DNA of 64,000 nt from Endozoicomonas sp. ISHI1 (GCF_024606225.1 NZ_JAGRPU010000002.1:62001-126000); one strand, 5' to 3'; numbered from the stretch's first letter, positions 28,983-38,850 are shown. The notes: generated from the sequence alone by a model not told the origin. Numbers and translations are program-made.

Positions 28983-30179
28983 TCACTCTTTGCTGTTTTT
29001 AGCACTCTTCATATCAGTAGCCTGCTTGAAGAATTCAGTGAAACCGTCCTGAATACTCTGAAGCTCTTCATAGATAAATGATTGATTTCTTCCACGATAA
29101 CCCTCCGTTTTGATCAGCTCTTCCAGATCATCAAAACGTGCCTGCAGATCAATACTGTCACTGATCAGCCTTTTCGCTTGGGCATCTCTTTCCTTACAAC
29201 CTTCCCAGAACGTCTCACAGAATAGGTTGGTAGATTTAACACTGCTATGAAGCTGCTTCAACTCATTCACATCTTCCTGTTTCGCAGCAACTGCCGGCTG
29301 CTCAGGCCACACCCATCCACACATCCAGCTGCCAACCATTCTGGCAGTTTCCTTCATTTTGGGAACTGCGTATTTGCCAACGACGACTGCCAACATCAGT
29401 GTCCCACCTATCGAAGCGGTATTTTTGACTACTGGATGGCAGCCTGCTGCATAGAGTGTCGCATAGCCACAGTCGTGAGCCAGAAGGGAAGGCGTGAAAT
29501 ATTGAATATAATGTCCGGGATAACCGGTTTTTGAAAAAACTTCCTGAGCAAAATCAATACAATTAAACCCAATCAATTTATATAAACAACTTTCCTCTTT
29601 TTTTTCGCAAGCATCGGTGTATTGCGAGATGTATTTCTCCACCTCCAAAGCCTCTTTCCGGGAAATGAAGAAAGTGACTTTAGGGATATGATCAATACCT
29701 TTAAGGTCTTTATAGCTCTCGACTTCATCCAACACGTGCACAGAGTCTTCATAAGAATACAATCCACGAAAAATCTCACTAGATCCATTAACCGATAAGA
29801 TAGCTCTCTCGGACACACTGCTGGCTGGCTTAACCTCTTGAAAAAGTAAAGAAGTATATGCAGAGTGCTTTTCCAGCTCATCAGACTCTTCTTGCATCTC
29901 CAATGGTGAAACTTCTTGTTCAATGGTCACATGAGGCCTGTATGGATAGAGACCACGGGCAATGTTGACGCCTCTTTCTTTGTTTTCAAGCCTGACAAAA
30001 CTATGGCCATAGTCGAGGTAAACAGTCAGTTTACAGGGAAGGTCTTCCTCCCTTGTCACATTGCGAGTATTGAAAGCTGCCGAACTACCTGATGCGCCCC
30101 TTGAATGAGGCGCATTGCCTGTATCCATTGGCCTGGGAGGTTGACCGTCTGTGTGAGATTTATTACGCCCGGCGTTCAT
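28983..30179 (-). CDS. candidate effector with a permuted papain-like (His-first, Cys-later) domain
   Basis: 398 residues; AAGGAG lies 7 bases before the ATG. The first 50 residues are polar and disordered, rich in Ser, Gly, Pro and Asn, without a classical signal peptide. A His occurs in LDYGHSFVRLENKERGVNIA (about residues 56-75) and a Cys at the start of a helix in GFNCIDFAQEVFSKTG (about residue 210). This order and the NC.DF.. helix resemble circularly permuted NlpC/P60 and DUF4105/PPPDE-type papain folds. A hydrophobic segment (SIGGTLMLAVVVGKYAV) and a helical, charged C-terminus follow. No family is recognised with certainty; the layout suits a secreted, membrane-inserting effector. 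The function is inferred. Confidence 0.6.
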   Translation of the reverse strand: MNAGRNKSHTDGQPPRPMDTGNAPHSRGASGSSAAFNTRNVTREEDLPCKLTVYLDYGHSFVRLENKERGVNIARGLYPYRPHVTIEQEVSPLEMQEESDELEKHSAYTSLLFQEVKPASSVSERAILSVNGSSEIFRGLYSYEDSVHVLDEVESYKDLKGIDHIPKVTFFISRKEALEVEKYISQYTDACEKKEESCLYKLIGFNCIDFAQEVFSKTGYPGHYIQYFTPSLLAHDCGYATLYAAGCHPVVKNTASIGGTLMLAVVVGKYAVPKMKETARMVGSWMCGWVWPEQPAVAAKQEDVNELKQLHSSVKSTNLFCETFWEGCKERDAQAKRLISDSIDLQARFDDLEELIKTEGYRGRNQSFIYEELQSIQDGFTEFFKQATDMKSAKNSKE

Positions 30180-30648
30180 GCCCGCACTCCTTACCTACAA
30201 AATCACTTCCTAAGTATAATCAAGGCGTTACAGGCTCTGACCATTCATCGACAAGATGACCTTACTCACGATTAGCTGCACTGAGGAAGATTTACTTGCC
30301 ATGCTCACCTCTAAAAGATCCCCGTCACTGGCATAACAAGGGCATAAGCTTTTCAATTTACTTGACCAACGTCTTTTAAAATAAGATTCAAACCAAATAA
30401 AAAATAAATATTTATAACTAAATTTGTAAAAAAATCCTGTTTCAGAGTATCATGCCGGCCGATTTTCTGGGAAATTAGTCCAGCTTATCTTTTTGTCAGG
30501 GCCATTTGCCTGACTTATCCGTCGCACTTATTCGCTAAAAGACCACAACCACAACCATTTAACGAATGAGTGTTACTTATGGTCAGGCTGTCAAAACTAA
30601 AAGTAAAGACGCTGGCTAAAACCTACTAAAACTGTTTGGAGCGGAAGT
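30180..30648. other. 469-bp intergenic region before the AbgT gene
   Basis: AT-rich, non-coding, between divergent genes. I see no RNA gene or repeat. A TTGACC with a nearby TAAGAT around 30363-30390 has wrong spacing for a good promoter. Confidence 0.35.
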
Positions 30649-32259
30649 ATGTCGTACCAGTCCGAAACTCTCCCAACAGGTGATGCAAATAACAGCAACA
30701 ATAATCGCACCGCCTTTGACCGTTTCCTCGCTACTGTAGAGTGGCTGGGTAACCTGTTACCCCATCCAATCACCCTGTTTGCCCTGTTTGCTGTTGGTAT
30801 TGTTATCATCAGTGGTATCGCCTCATGGGCAGGTCTGAGTGTTGTTGACCCCCGTCCGGAAGGCGTTGCAGGCCGTGCAGCAGATGGCATGATTCATGTC
30901 GTTAACCTGCTGACAGGTGATGGTCTGCGAATGATTGTGACCAAGCTGGTCACCAATTTCACCGGCTTTGCGCCTCTGGGCACCGTGCTGGTAGCGCTCA
31001 TGGGCGTGGCTATCGCAGAACACTCCGGATTGCTCAGTGCACTGGTTCGCTCACTGGTGATGAAGGCATCCCGTAACACCGTAACCATGATCGTTGTGTT
31101 TGCCGGTATTCTGTCCAATACTGCTTCTGAGCTGGGCTACGTGGTTGTTATTCCTCTGGCGGCGATGATCTTCCACTCGCTGGGAAGACACCCTCTGGCC
31201 GGTCTGGCTGCCGCTTTTGCCGGTGTTTCCGGTGGCTATAGCGCCAACCTGCTGCTGGGTACCGTTGACCCACTGCTGTCCGGCATCACTGAAACTGCCG
31301 CCAGAATGATTGACCCGGCTTATGTCGTAGGTCCTGAAGCTAACTGGTACTTCATGTCTGTCAGTGTCTTCCTGATCACCTTCGTGGGTACCTGGGTCAC
31401 TAATAAGATCATTGAGCCTCGTTTGGGCCAGTATAACGAATCGGAAGCTTCTGTTGATCTTTCTGAAGACAAAATGGAAGAAGTCACTGACCTTGAGAGG
31501 CGCGGCCTGAAACGGGCCGGACTGGCATTGCTGGTCTTGGTGGGTGTGATGGCTCTGACCATTGTTCCAGAGTGGGGCGTACTCAGACACCCTGAAACAG
31601 GTGCTGTTGCAGGCTCTCCATTCCTGAAGGGCATTGTTGCAATGATTCTGATCTTCTTTGCGATTCCTGGCTTTGTCTACGGTAAAACAGTAGGCACCGT
31701 CAAGAATGACAGAGACGTGATCGACTGCATGTCCAAGAGCATGAGCACCATGGGCATGTACATTGTCCTGGTATTCTTTGCTGCTCAGTTTGTCGCTTTC
31801 TTCGGCATGACCAACCTGGGAACCATCTTTGCGGTGCTGGGTGCCGAGTTCCTCCAGAACATCGGCCTGACCGGACCACTGCTGTTCGTCGTCTTCATTC
31901 TGATGTGTGGTTTTGTGAACCTGATGATTGGCTCCGCTTCTGCCCAGTGGGCCGTTACTGCACCCATCTTTGTGCCAATGTTGATGCTGGTGGGCTACGC
32001 TCCTGAAGTCATTCAAGCCGCATACCGTATCGGTGACTCAGTCACCAATATCATCACGCCAATGATGAGTTACTTTGGCCTGATCGTTGCATTTGCTTCA
32101 CGCTATAAGAAAGACCTCGGCATTGGCACCCTGATCTCCATGATGCTGCCTTACTCCATGTTCTTCGTGATTGGCTGGAGTGTATTGTTCTTCGTCTGGG
32201 TCTTTGTAATGGGCCTGCCGGTTGGACCTGGCTCAGCGACTTTCTACAGCGCTGGCTAG
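30649..32259 (+). CDS. AbgT-family transporter (p-aminobenzoyl-glutamate type)
   Basis: 536 residues with about ten hydrophobic segments, matching AbgT/MtrF length. The N-terminus LATVEWLGNLLPHPITLFALF and the repeats SNTASELGYVVVIPLAAMIFHSLGRHP and GSASAQWAVTAPIFVPMLMLVGYAPE are diagnostic. AbgT in E. coli imports p-aminobenzoyl-glutamate, a folate breakdown product; MtrF-type relatives export sulfonamide-like compounds. No abgA/abgB hydrolase gene is nearby, so the direction of transport is open. GGAGCGGAAGT precedes the ATG and a strong terminator follows. Confidence 0.92.
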   Translation: MSYQSETLPTGDANNSNNNRTAFDRFLATVEWLGNLLPHPITLFALFAVGIVIISGIASWAGLSVVDPRPEGVAGRAADGMIHVVNLLTGDGLRMIVTKLVTNFTGFAPLGTVLVALMGVAIAEHSGLLSALVRSLVMKASRNTVTMIVVFAGILSNTASELGYVVVIPLAAMIFHSLGRHPLAGLAAAFAGVSGGYSANLLLGTVDPLLSGITETAARMIDPAYVVGPEANWYFMSVSVFLITFVGTWVTNKIIEPRLGQYNESEASVDLSEDKMEEVTDLERRGLKRAGLALLVLVGVMALTIVPEWGVLRHPETGAVAGSPFLKGIVAMILIFFAIPGFVYGKTVGTVKNDRDVIDCMSKSMSTMGMYIVLVFFAAQFVAFFGMTNLGTIFAVLGAEFLQNIGLTGPLLFVVFILMCGFVNLMIGSASAQWAVTAPIFVPMLMLVGYAPEVIQAAYRIGDSVTNIITPMMSYFGLIVAFASRYKKDLGIGTLISMMLPYSMFFVIGWSVLFFVWVFVMGLPVGPGSATFYSAG

Positions 32260-32277
32260 CCCTCTGATATGACATTT

Positions 32278-32306
32278 AAAAAGGGGTGATAGTGCACCCC
32301 TTTTTA
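32278..32306 (+). terminator. intrinsic terminator after the AbgT gene
   Basis: AAAAAGGGGTG and CACCCCTTTTT form a perfect stem with a small loop ending in a five-U run. Clear rho-independent terminator. Confidence 0.9.
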
Positions 32307-32506
32307 TTGCTCAAAATTCATTGAGAAAAGTCAGCAGATCTAAAACCTGCTGCCCCACTGGAATAGCCACACCCACCAAAAGACCTACCAGCAAAACCTG
32401 CTCATCTGAAATTGTCAGCAATACTGTCAAGCTTGTTATACCACTTCCTGCCAATAGGTCTTAGGATATCCTCCAACAAAACAGCCATTTTTAAAGGAGT
32501 AATACT

Positions 32507-32881
32507 ATGGCTTTATCCATCAATCTGGAAGATCACTACAATTACACCCTGCTGGAAGTAGAAGGTAAAGTGGACGCCGTTACCTCACAAATGCTCGATC
32601 GCGCTATCGAAGCCGCCACCTTTGAGGGTAATCGTCATCTGATCCTGGACTGCTCACAGCTATTCAGTATCAGCAGTGAAGGCCTGAGAGTATTACTCAA
32701 CACTCGAAATACATTAACACTGCTTCACAGCCTCACGCTTTGCAATGTTTCAAGACCTATTCGATCATTGCTGGATCTGACGGGTGTCTCCCGATACATC
32801 GCTATTGCCAATGATCTGGATGAAGCTGAATCCATGCTATTTGAATCTGATGCCGAGCTGGACAGAATCAATGTAAAATAA
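32507..32881 (+). CDS. STAS-domain protein (anti-sigma factor antagonist-like)
   Basis: 124 residues, a single STAS fold: LLEVEGKVDAVTSQML as first strand-helix unit, then HLILDCSQLFSISSEGLRVLLNTRN, where the serine of ISSEGLR is the position phosphorylated in SpoIIAA-type proteins. The region after it matches SLTLCNVSRPIRSLLDLTGVSRY. Such proteins act in partner-switching phospho-relays, but no anti-sigma kinase or phosphatase is adjacent. AAAGGAGTAATACT precedes the ATG. Confidence 0.88.
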   Translation: MALSINLEDHYNYTLLEVEGKVDAVTSQMLDRAIEAATFEGNRHLILDCSQLFSISSEGLRVLLNTRNTLTLLHSLTLCNVSRPIRSLLDLTGVSRYIAIANDLDEAESMLFESDAELDRINVK

Positions 32882-32906
32882 GCTTGTCCGGCAGGAACAC
32901 TTGAAT

Positions 32907-34166
32907 TCAGACATCTGAAGACTGAAACTTATCTTCCTTGTCGGCATGAGGCAGTATCGCATTCAGTAAAACGGCAGTGATGGCACAGAGGCTGACCCCT
33001 TTCAGAGTGAACCCATCAAACGACAAAGCCAGATTACCAATACCAAACACCAGAACAACTGAGACAATCACCAGATTGCGAGGTTTACCCAGATCCACCT
33101 GAGCCTTGATCATGGTACTCAGGCCGACAACGGCAATAGAACCGAACAGCAACATCATGATTCCTCCCATCACCGGCGTTGGAATCGTAGCCAGAAAGCC
33201 ACCGATTTTGCTGATAAACGCCACTGCAATGGCTATAACTGCAGCCCAAGTCATGATTTTAGGGTTGAAAGCTTTTGTCAGCATGACCGCACCGGTGACT
33301 TCTGAATAGGTAGTATTGGGAGGGCCACCCAACATTGCAGCAGCAGAAGTAGCAAAACCATCGCCCATCAGGGTATTTTTCAGACCGGGCTTTTCCAGGT
33401 ATTTCTTTCCGGTAACCGAACTGATCGCCAGCATATCGCCAATATGTTCAATGGCTGGAGCAATAGCCACCGGCACCATAAACAGGATGGCATTCCAGTT
33501 AAACTCCGGGGCTGTGAACGCGGGAATAGCAAACCATGGACGATCAATGACCGGCTGAAAATCGACAACTCCCATAAACAACGCAACAATATAGCCAGCA
33601 CCGATTCCACACAAAACCGGAATCAGTTTAAAGATACCACCGGCCATAGTGGAAATGGCCAGTGTTGCCACCAGAGTGACGCCCGCCAGCAACAGAGAGG
33701 TACTGTCGTCAATCGAGGAACTGTCACCGCCACTGGCCATATCAACGGCAACTGGCGCCAGCCCAAGACCAATGACCATGATCACCGGCCCCACTACCAC
33801 TGGCGGAAACAGTCGATAAAGGATACCGCTGCCCCTAAGGCGAATGATGAAGCTGAGCACTACATAAAACAGGCCCGCTGCCACCATACCACCCAGGGTT
33901 GCAGGCAGCCCCCAACTTTGAACACTAAAGGTAATGGGCGCAATAAAGGCAAAAGAAGAGGCCAGAAAAATAGGCACCTGTCGCTTGGTACACAACTGGA
34001 ATATCAGAGTACCAATACCCGCGGTAAAGAAAGCAACATTGGGGTCCAGCCCTGTCAACAAGGGCACCAGTACCAGAGCACCGAAGGCGACAAACAGCAT
34101 CTGTCCCCCCATCAGGATCTGCCGCCATGCCGGCATCCTATCATCTGACAGGTTTATATCAGTCAT
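32907..34166 (-). CDS. uraA: uracil permease (NCS2 family)
   Basis: 419 residues, about 14 membrane segments. NCS2 signatures: FLASSFAFIAPI, the substrate-site stretch IAPAIEHIGDMLAISSVTGK and the following TSAAAMLGGPPNTTYSEVTGAVMLTKAFN. Together with the directly upstream upp gene this points to uracil rather than xanthine. It brings uracil into the cytoplasm by proton symport, where Upp converts it to UMP. Confidence 0.92.
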   Translation of the reverse strand: MTDINLSDDRMPAWRQILMGGQMLFVAFGALVLVPLLTGLDPNVAFFTAGIGTLIFQLCTKRQVPIFLASSFAFIAPITFSVQSWGLPATLGGMVAAGLFYVVLSFIIRLRGSGILYRLFPPVVVGPVIMVIGLGLAPVAVDMASGGDSSSIDDSTSLLLAGVTLVATLAISTMAGGIFKLIPVLCGIGAGYIVALFMGVVDFQPVIDRPWFAIPAFTAPEFNWNAILFMVPVAIAPAIEHIGDMLAISSVTGKKYLEKPGLKNTLMGDGFATSAAAMLGGPPNTTYSEVTGAVMLTKAFNPKIMTWAAVIAIAVAFISKIGGFLATIPTPVMGGIMMLLFGSIAVVGLSTMIKAQVDLGKPRNLVIVSVVLVFGIGNLALSFDGFTLKGVSLCAITAVLLNAILPHADKEDKFQSSDV

Positions 34167-34309
34167 AATTAGCCTCTTATAAATTGAAACTCACACAGAA
34201 TCCGAAGCCTCTGAAGAAAGCCCGGATCATTACGACGGAAAAATAAACGACAAGGAATTTTTATCTTAACTACTGATTACTTACTGCATCCCTGAAAGCT
34301 TTCTCAGCA

Positions 34310-34936
34310 CTATTTGGTTCCGAAGATTTTATCTCCGGCATCACCCAGACCCGGCATGATATAGCCATGCTCATTCAGACAATCATCCACTGACGCAGTA
34401 AAGAGAGTGACATCCGGATGTGCTGCAAGCACTTTCTCGATACCTTCCGGAGCCGCTACCAGCACCAGACAGCGAATTTCCCTACAGCCAGCTTTCTTGA
34501 GCATATCGATAGTAGCAATCATAGAACCACCGGTAGCCAGCATAGGGTCCAGCACCAGGGCAATGCGCTCATCGATGTCCTTAACCAGCTTTTCGAAGTA
34601 AGGAACCGGCTCAAGAGTTTCTTCATCCCGATAGAGACCTACGACACTGACCCGGGCACTCGGCACCAGATCAAGCACTCCGTCCATCATACCCAGACCT
34701 GCTCTGAGGATGGGTACAATAGTGATTTTCTTACCTTTGATCTGTTTGACAGTGACGTCTCCGGCCCAGCCATGAATCACATGATCTTCCAGCTCAAAGT
34801 CTTTGGTCGCTTCATAAGTCAGCATCGACCCCACTTCATTAGCCAGTGTCCGAAACCCTTTTGTACTGATACCCTTGGTGCGCAAAATGCCCAGCTTGTG
34901 CTGTACCAGAGGGTGCTTGATTTCACGTACACTCAT
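34310..34936 (-). CDS. upp: uracil phosphoribosyltransferase
   Basis: 208 residues from the ATG at 34936, the exact E. coli length; the frame is open further upstream to 35026 but without homology. Motifs: [14 protein letters not shown] at the N-terminus, [17 protein letters not shown], the PRPP-binding [20 protein letters not shown] and the closing [18 protein letters not shown]. It makes UMP from uracil and PRPP. It is 143 bases upstream of uraA on the same strand; the two form a salvage operon. Confidence 0.97.
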   Translation of the reverse strand: MSVREIKHPLVQHKLGILRTKGISTKGFRTLANEVGSMLTYEATKDFELEDHVIHGWAGDVTVKQIKGKKITIVPILRAGLGMMDGVLDLVPSARVSVVGLYRDEETLEPVPYFEKLVKDIDERIALVLDPMLATGGSMIATIDMLKKAGCREIRCLVLVAAPEGIEKVLAAHPDVTLFTASVDDCLNEHGYIMPGLGDAGDKIFGTK

Positions 34937-35223
34937 GTCAGTTACCGATGCCTTCCAGTTAATACTGAATCTACCCACTTCACGGGCATAAACGGTCCTA
35001 TTTTTACACAGCCTCTGCGACCCCACCTACAAGTTTTTCTCACACCCAACCAGAGTGAAGCTATAACTTGCTGTTCACATCTAATCTAGGTATCGTTGCC
35101 CTCTTTTTTAGACGGTTCAACTTTTGTCTACACTGCCTCGAATCTTGTCCACCAAAAAGGTCTGGAGAAGCCAGTCGTTAGCCAATGACCCGTTACCAGT
35201 AATTACCACGAGGTTCCCATCCT

Positions 35224-35781
35224 ATGTCTGTTGATCTCGACCATATACAGCAAGTCCTCGACGAGGCAGACTGCCTTTACAATGAACAACAGATAGAAGA
35301 AGCCATCAAGAACATGGGCAGCGCTATTACTGAACAGCTGTCCAGCAGTAATCCACTGGTTTACTGCGTAATGAATGGTGGCATGGTCATTACTGGAAAG
35401 CTGCTGACCCACCTGCAGTTCCCCCTGGAAGCCTCATACGTGCACGCCACACGCTACCGTGATCAATTAACCGGTGGCCACCTGGACTGGAAAGTACGCC
35501 CTTCACAGGACATGAAAGGCAGAACGATTCTGATCGTTGATGACATTCTTGACGAGGGTCACACTCTGGACGCTATTGTCGACTTCTGCAAGGAACAGGG
35601 TGCAGAGCAGGTTCTGACTGCTGTTCTGGTTGACAAACTGCACGACCGAAAAGCACGCACCGGCCTCAAGGCAGACTTCTGCGGTCTTGAAATTGAAGAT
35701 CGTTATATTTTTGGTTACGGACTGGATTATCAGGGTTACTGGCGGAATGCCAATGGCATTTTTGCTTTGAAGGGCCACTGA
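35224..35781 (+). CDS. hpt: hypoxanthine(-guanine) phosphoribosyltransferase
   Basis: 185 residues. The PRPP motif ILIVDDILDEGHTLDAI is near residue 100, and the N-terminal YCVMNGGMVITGKLL and the C-terminal DRYIFGYGLDYQGYWRN complete the purine PRTase fold. It recovers IMP/GMP from free bases. It is divergent from upp, so pyrimidine and purine salvage share one intergenic region. Confidence 0.93.
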   Translation: MSVDLDHIQQVLDEADCLYNEQQIEEAIKNMGSAITEQLSSSNPLVYCVMNGGMVITGKLLTHLQFPLEASYVHATRYRDQLTGGHLDWKVRPSQDMKGRTILIVDDILDEGHTLDAIVDFCKEQGAEQVLTAVLVDKLHDRKARTGLKADFCGLEIEDRYIFGYGLDYQGYWRNANGIFALKGH

Positions 35782-35794
35782 TCACTGAGTCAAC

Positions 35795-35842
35795 TGAACC
35801 AGTTTACCTGGAAACCTGACAGCAAACTGGTTCAACGATTTT
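35795..35842. terminator. bidirectional hairpin between hpt and the coiled-coil gene
   Basis: TGAACCAGTTT (35795-35805) pairs perfectly with AAACTGGTTCA (35824-35834). On the plus strand ACGATTTTTA follows. It overlaps the stop of the convergent gene, so it may serve both. Confidence 0.65.
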
Positions 35843-37256
35843 TAATTCCGGTAGAGTTCATTCTTCCCTGCAGGCTTTTCTTGAGCGCCGCACGCTCCCG
35901 TTCAACGTCCTTAGGAACGGCCTTGCGCTCTTCAAGCACTTCCTTCTCTTGATGTTTCCGCCCCCTGCTAATTTCATCTATCTCTTTTTTAAAATCCTTT
36001 CCCTGACTGGCCTCAGCCTTAATATAAATAGCAGCGGAGTATTCTCGCTTTAGCGCAGCCCTGTCACTGGAATAAGCCTTAACCTTGCCTTCAAGAACCT
36101 TTAACTCTCCTTCAAACTTATCTCTCTGCTTACTGAGTGAGGCCACCACTCGCTTTTTGACCGACTGTTTCTGCTCTGGAGTCAATGACTTGTTGTCATT
36201 AATTTCAGCAAGCCGCTGTCGGGCCATGTTATTGATCGTTTTAAGCTTGTCTTTCAAAGCCGGGATCTCAAAGTCCCTCCTATGCTGATGCTCCCTTTTC
36301 TGGACAGCCAGCTCTTCTTTTTTATCCACTACGGCTTTGCTCAATTTTGTTATTTCTGCCCGGTACTCATTATATTTCTGACTAACTTTCTTATTAGCCT
36401 TCTGCTGAATGCCCTGCATCTGGCGGTCAAGTTGTTGATGGCGGAACTCAATTTTCTCCGATGCCGCGGAATCAACCCTTAGCTTCAGGGATCGACTTAG
36501 CTCCCTGATTTCCCCTTTCAGCTCGGCTCTCTTGTCTTGTGTACTTCTTAACTCTCTTACATCAGAGTCGTAACTCTGGAAACCGGCATCATTATTGAAT
36601 GCGTCTCTGAAATTGTTCAACATTTCCTTTCGTTCATTAAAAAGTTGTGCCTTGGAAAAGTCGTAGGTTTTTCCATCCGGGGCCGGAAACTTACCCTCTT
36701 TAGGAGGGGCTTCCCTCTTGTCATAAAGTTCCAGTGATTTGGCGTACTTTTGATCAAAATCCACCAGTTTTTTCTCAAGGGCATTGGCTTTTCCTTTGAG
36801 CTCGGCCAATTGCTCTACCTTGTCATTTCTGGTGGTAAGATCCTGCTTCAAACTTTTATTGCGAACACCATCAATCAATTCCCGTGGCACAGGCTTCCAG
36901 TTTTCGTGCTTGAAGAAACGCTTCAACTCTCCATAAACATGAGCCACCTTTTGCTTCAGGACTCGTTTGACATTGGCCTTATCCGGGCTGGCAGTGCCTG
37001 ATGACTCTTTTTCTAAGTGCTTTTTACCCTCTACTGCTTCGCCCTTGCGTTCATGGAGTGAAGTGTCCGGAGGAACTGACTGCTGCAACTCGCTATGCAA
37101 TGGTGAAGAGGGAGGCAAATAGTTCGGATGATTACGCACTTCGACACTGCGATTCAGGCCTTGGGCTTTTGGACCAGCTTTCTCTATAACCTCATGAGAA
37201 CCCTGCTGACCCGTCTGTATCGGACTTTGCCCCCCTACTGAACCTGTTACTGACAT
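35832..37256 (-). CDS. large cytoplasmic coiled-coil protein of unknown function
   Basis: 474 residues, lysine- and glutamate-rich. Residues 1-90 are polar and disordered (Gln, Ser, Pro, Gly). From about residue 110 to the end it is mostly long charged helices with heptad-like spacing (QLAELKGKANALEKKLVDFDQ; KRRVVASLSKQRDKFEGELKVLEGK). No signal peptide or membrane segment. I do not recognise a family. A disordered N-terminus followed by coiled coils is compatible with a type III effector or a structural protein, but nothing else supports secretion. Confidence 0.6.
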   Translation of the reverse strand: MSVTGSVGGQSPIQTGQQGSHEVIEKAGPKAQGLNRSVEVRNHPNYLPPSSPLHSELQQSVPPDTSLHERKGEAVEGKKHLEKESSGTASPDKANVKRVLKQKVAHVYGELKRFFKHENWKPVPRELIDGVRNKSLKQDLTTRNDKVEQLAELKGKANALEKKLVDFDQKYAKSLELYDKREAPPKEGKFPAPDGKTYDFSKAQLFNERKEMLNNFRDAFNNDAGFQSYDSDVRELRSTQDKRAELKGEIRELSRSLKLRVDSAASEKIEFRHQQLDRQMQGIQQKANKKVSQKYNEYRAEITKLSKAVVDKKEELAVQKREHQHRRDFEIPALKDKLKTINNMARQRLAEINDNKSLTPEQKQSVKKRVVASLSKQRDKFEGELKVLEGKVKAYSSDRAALKREYSAAIYIKAEASQGKDFKKEIDEISRGRKHQEKEVLEERKAVPKDVERERAALKKSLQGRMNSTGIKNR

Positions 37257-37498
37257 CCCTGCTTCCTCTTAAATCTTTCAGTCTATTCCTTTATATATTT
37301 AAGTATCATCCATAGTTGAGATGCTTATTCGAAGAATTTATATCATTTCGGAATAATTCAGTGCACCTGACCCGCTATAAATGCCTTATCCGCCACATTT
37401 CCGACAATCCTGATAAAAGCATTGAGATATAGGTTCCTGAAAGTTTAAAACCCATCGTGTACAATGCCGTCAAATTGTCAAAGCTATCGGGTATAACA

Positions 37499-37789
37499 AT
37501 GAAAAAAGACAAACAGAAAGTCATTGGCGAAGAACTGAGTGATGAACGAATCAAAGAGCTGCTTACCCTTGAGCCACCTGCCGGAGTGGACCGAGCCTTA
37601 CACATTCTGACCCGTGCTTATCGTGCACTTCGGGCCGGAGACTTCGAACGATTCCTGCACTTTTACTCGGAAACAGGTCTGGAGATAAACCCTGTCACAC
37701 CAGAGGGTCGCACGTTTCTGTCGGTCCTGGAAACACATCATCACGCCTCACCCTATATCCAGGCTTTAAAGAACTTCGGAGCCAGCTAA
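37499..37789 (+). CDS. small conserved protein, PA4642-like
   Basis: 96 residues from the ATG at 37499; the frame is open from 37457, but the residues before MKKDKQKVIGEE do not look conserved. The body, VIGEELSDERIKELLTLEPPAGVDRALHILTRAYRALRAGDFERFLHFY, reminds me of the small Pseudomonas PA4642-type family of unknown function. Soluble and helical. No operon partner is obvious. Confidence 0.65.
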   Translation: MKKDKQKVIGEELSDERIKELLTLEPPAGVDRALHILTRAYRALRAGDFERFLHFYSETGLEINPVTPEGRTFLSVLETHHHASPYIQALKNFGAS

Positions 37790-37848
37790 CACACACTTCT
37801 GAACGACCATCTATACTCTGGGCTTTAGCAGTAAAATGGAGAAGCCCC

Positions 37849-38298
37849 ATGTTAGGTAGATGGTTCAGATGCCCTCTTGTGCTGGCTAGCACTATGATCC
37901 TGTTGAGCACCACATTGGTAGCATCAGAGAACACGGCTGTGGAAGACAAGCTCTCGACTTACAGTAAGGACTACCCAGCCATTTCATACCCCAACCTGCG
38001 AAAAGCAATGGATGCTGGAGAAGTGTTTGTGCTGGATACCAACAGGGCTGATACCTTCATCAAGGGTCATCTGCCAGGCGCCTACTCACTGGCAGACAAA
38101 ACCACACTGGAGAGCCGACTCCCTACCCTAAAAAATTACCCCATTGTTGTTTATTGTGGTGGCCCACAGTGCACGTCCTGGTTTGCCGGTGCTGACTTTG
38201 CTGCGGCCCGGGGTTATACCAACATCATGCACTTCAAAGGGGGCCTGAAAGACTGGCAAGAGCAGGGGGACAATCTGGCAACAGGAAAAGCAAACTAA
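37849..38298 (+). CDS. periplasmic rhodanese-like protein
   Basis: 149 residues. A signal peptide (PLVLASTMILLSTTLVAS) precedes a single rhodanese domain. The active-site loop is VVYCGGPQCTSW, with the nucleophilic Cys after VVY, and KGGLKDWQEQGD closes the fold. Such exported single-domain proteins handle sulfane sulfur or serve redox roles outside the cytoplasm. The loop CGGPQCTS is longer than that of simple thiosulfate:cyanide sulfurtransferases and resembles PQQ/cytochrome-associated rhodaneses. Confidence 0.82.
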   Translation: MLGRWFRCPLVLASTMILLSTTLVASENTAVEDKLSTYSKDYPAISYPNLRKAMDAGEVFVLDTNRADTFIKGHLPGAYSLADKTTLESRLPTLKNYPIVVYCGGPQCTSWFAGADFAAARGYTNIMHFKGGLKDWQEQGDNLATGKAN

Positions 38299-38457
38299 TT
38301 TTATGCCAGTAAAAAATGTACGGAAATAGATAGATCTTTTTATGACATGCCATTAATTGACAGTGCCCTTAAATCGAAAAGTTTACACAACTGTCCTTCT
38401 TATTTCTCGCCAGAATCATTATGATGCCCGAGTGAAATATTTATACGGAAAGTTTCG

Positions 38458-38850
38458 ATGAAATCGCTTGCCAAAGCCCTCTTTATACCACTGGTACTGT
38501 CCGCTTTATTCATGGCATCAATGCCTGCTTCTGCACATCACGCAGGTCATTCCGACCAGCTGAACGCTGAGATGAAAAAAATGGGCTTCAATTTCAAACG
38601 CTCTGGCTCAGCTAAAACCATTGAAGACATGCAAAGCTATGTAACTGAATTCCGTGAACAAGCAGAAAACGCCAGAGAGACCGGCTACTCTGACGCGCCT
38701 GAGGCATTCCAGAAAGGTATTGATCAACTGCTGACCGGTCTGGCAGGTGTTCAGGCAGCCCTCGATCAAAAAGATCTGGATCTGGCCAAACAAAGAATGA
38801 AAAAACTGAATGATATCAGAAAGAAATACCATCGAGAGTTCAATGTCTGA
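38458..38850 (+). CDS. cybC: cytochrome b562-family periplasmic haem protein
   Basis: 130 residues with signal peptide (LVLSALFMASMPASA-HH). The four-helix-bundle ligands fit b562: a Met in NAEMKKMGFNFK near the start of the mature protein and a His in DIRKKYHREF near the C-terminus. The N-terminal HHAGHSD is unusually His-rich. Cytochrome b562 carries electrons in the periplasm. It overlaps the next gene, a cytochrome b561, by 8 bases, making a natural donor-acceptor pair. Confidence 0.82.
   Translation: MKSLAKALFIPLVLSALFMASMPASAHHAGHSDQLNAEMKKMGFNFKRSGSAKTIEDMQSYVTEFREQAENARETGYSDAPEAFQKGIDQLLTGLAGVQAALDQKDLDLAKQRMKKLNDIRKKYHREFNV

Noticed and set aside
31051-32016. Minus-strand 321-codon ORF over the AbgT gene
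   Set aside because: His/Gln-rich shadow of a membrane protein gene; no start signal and no membrane or domain pattern.
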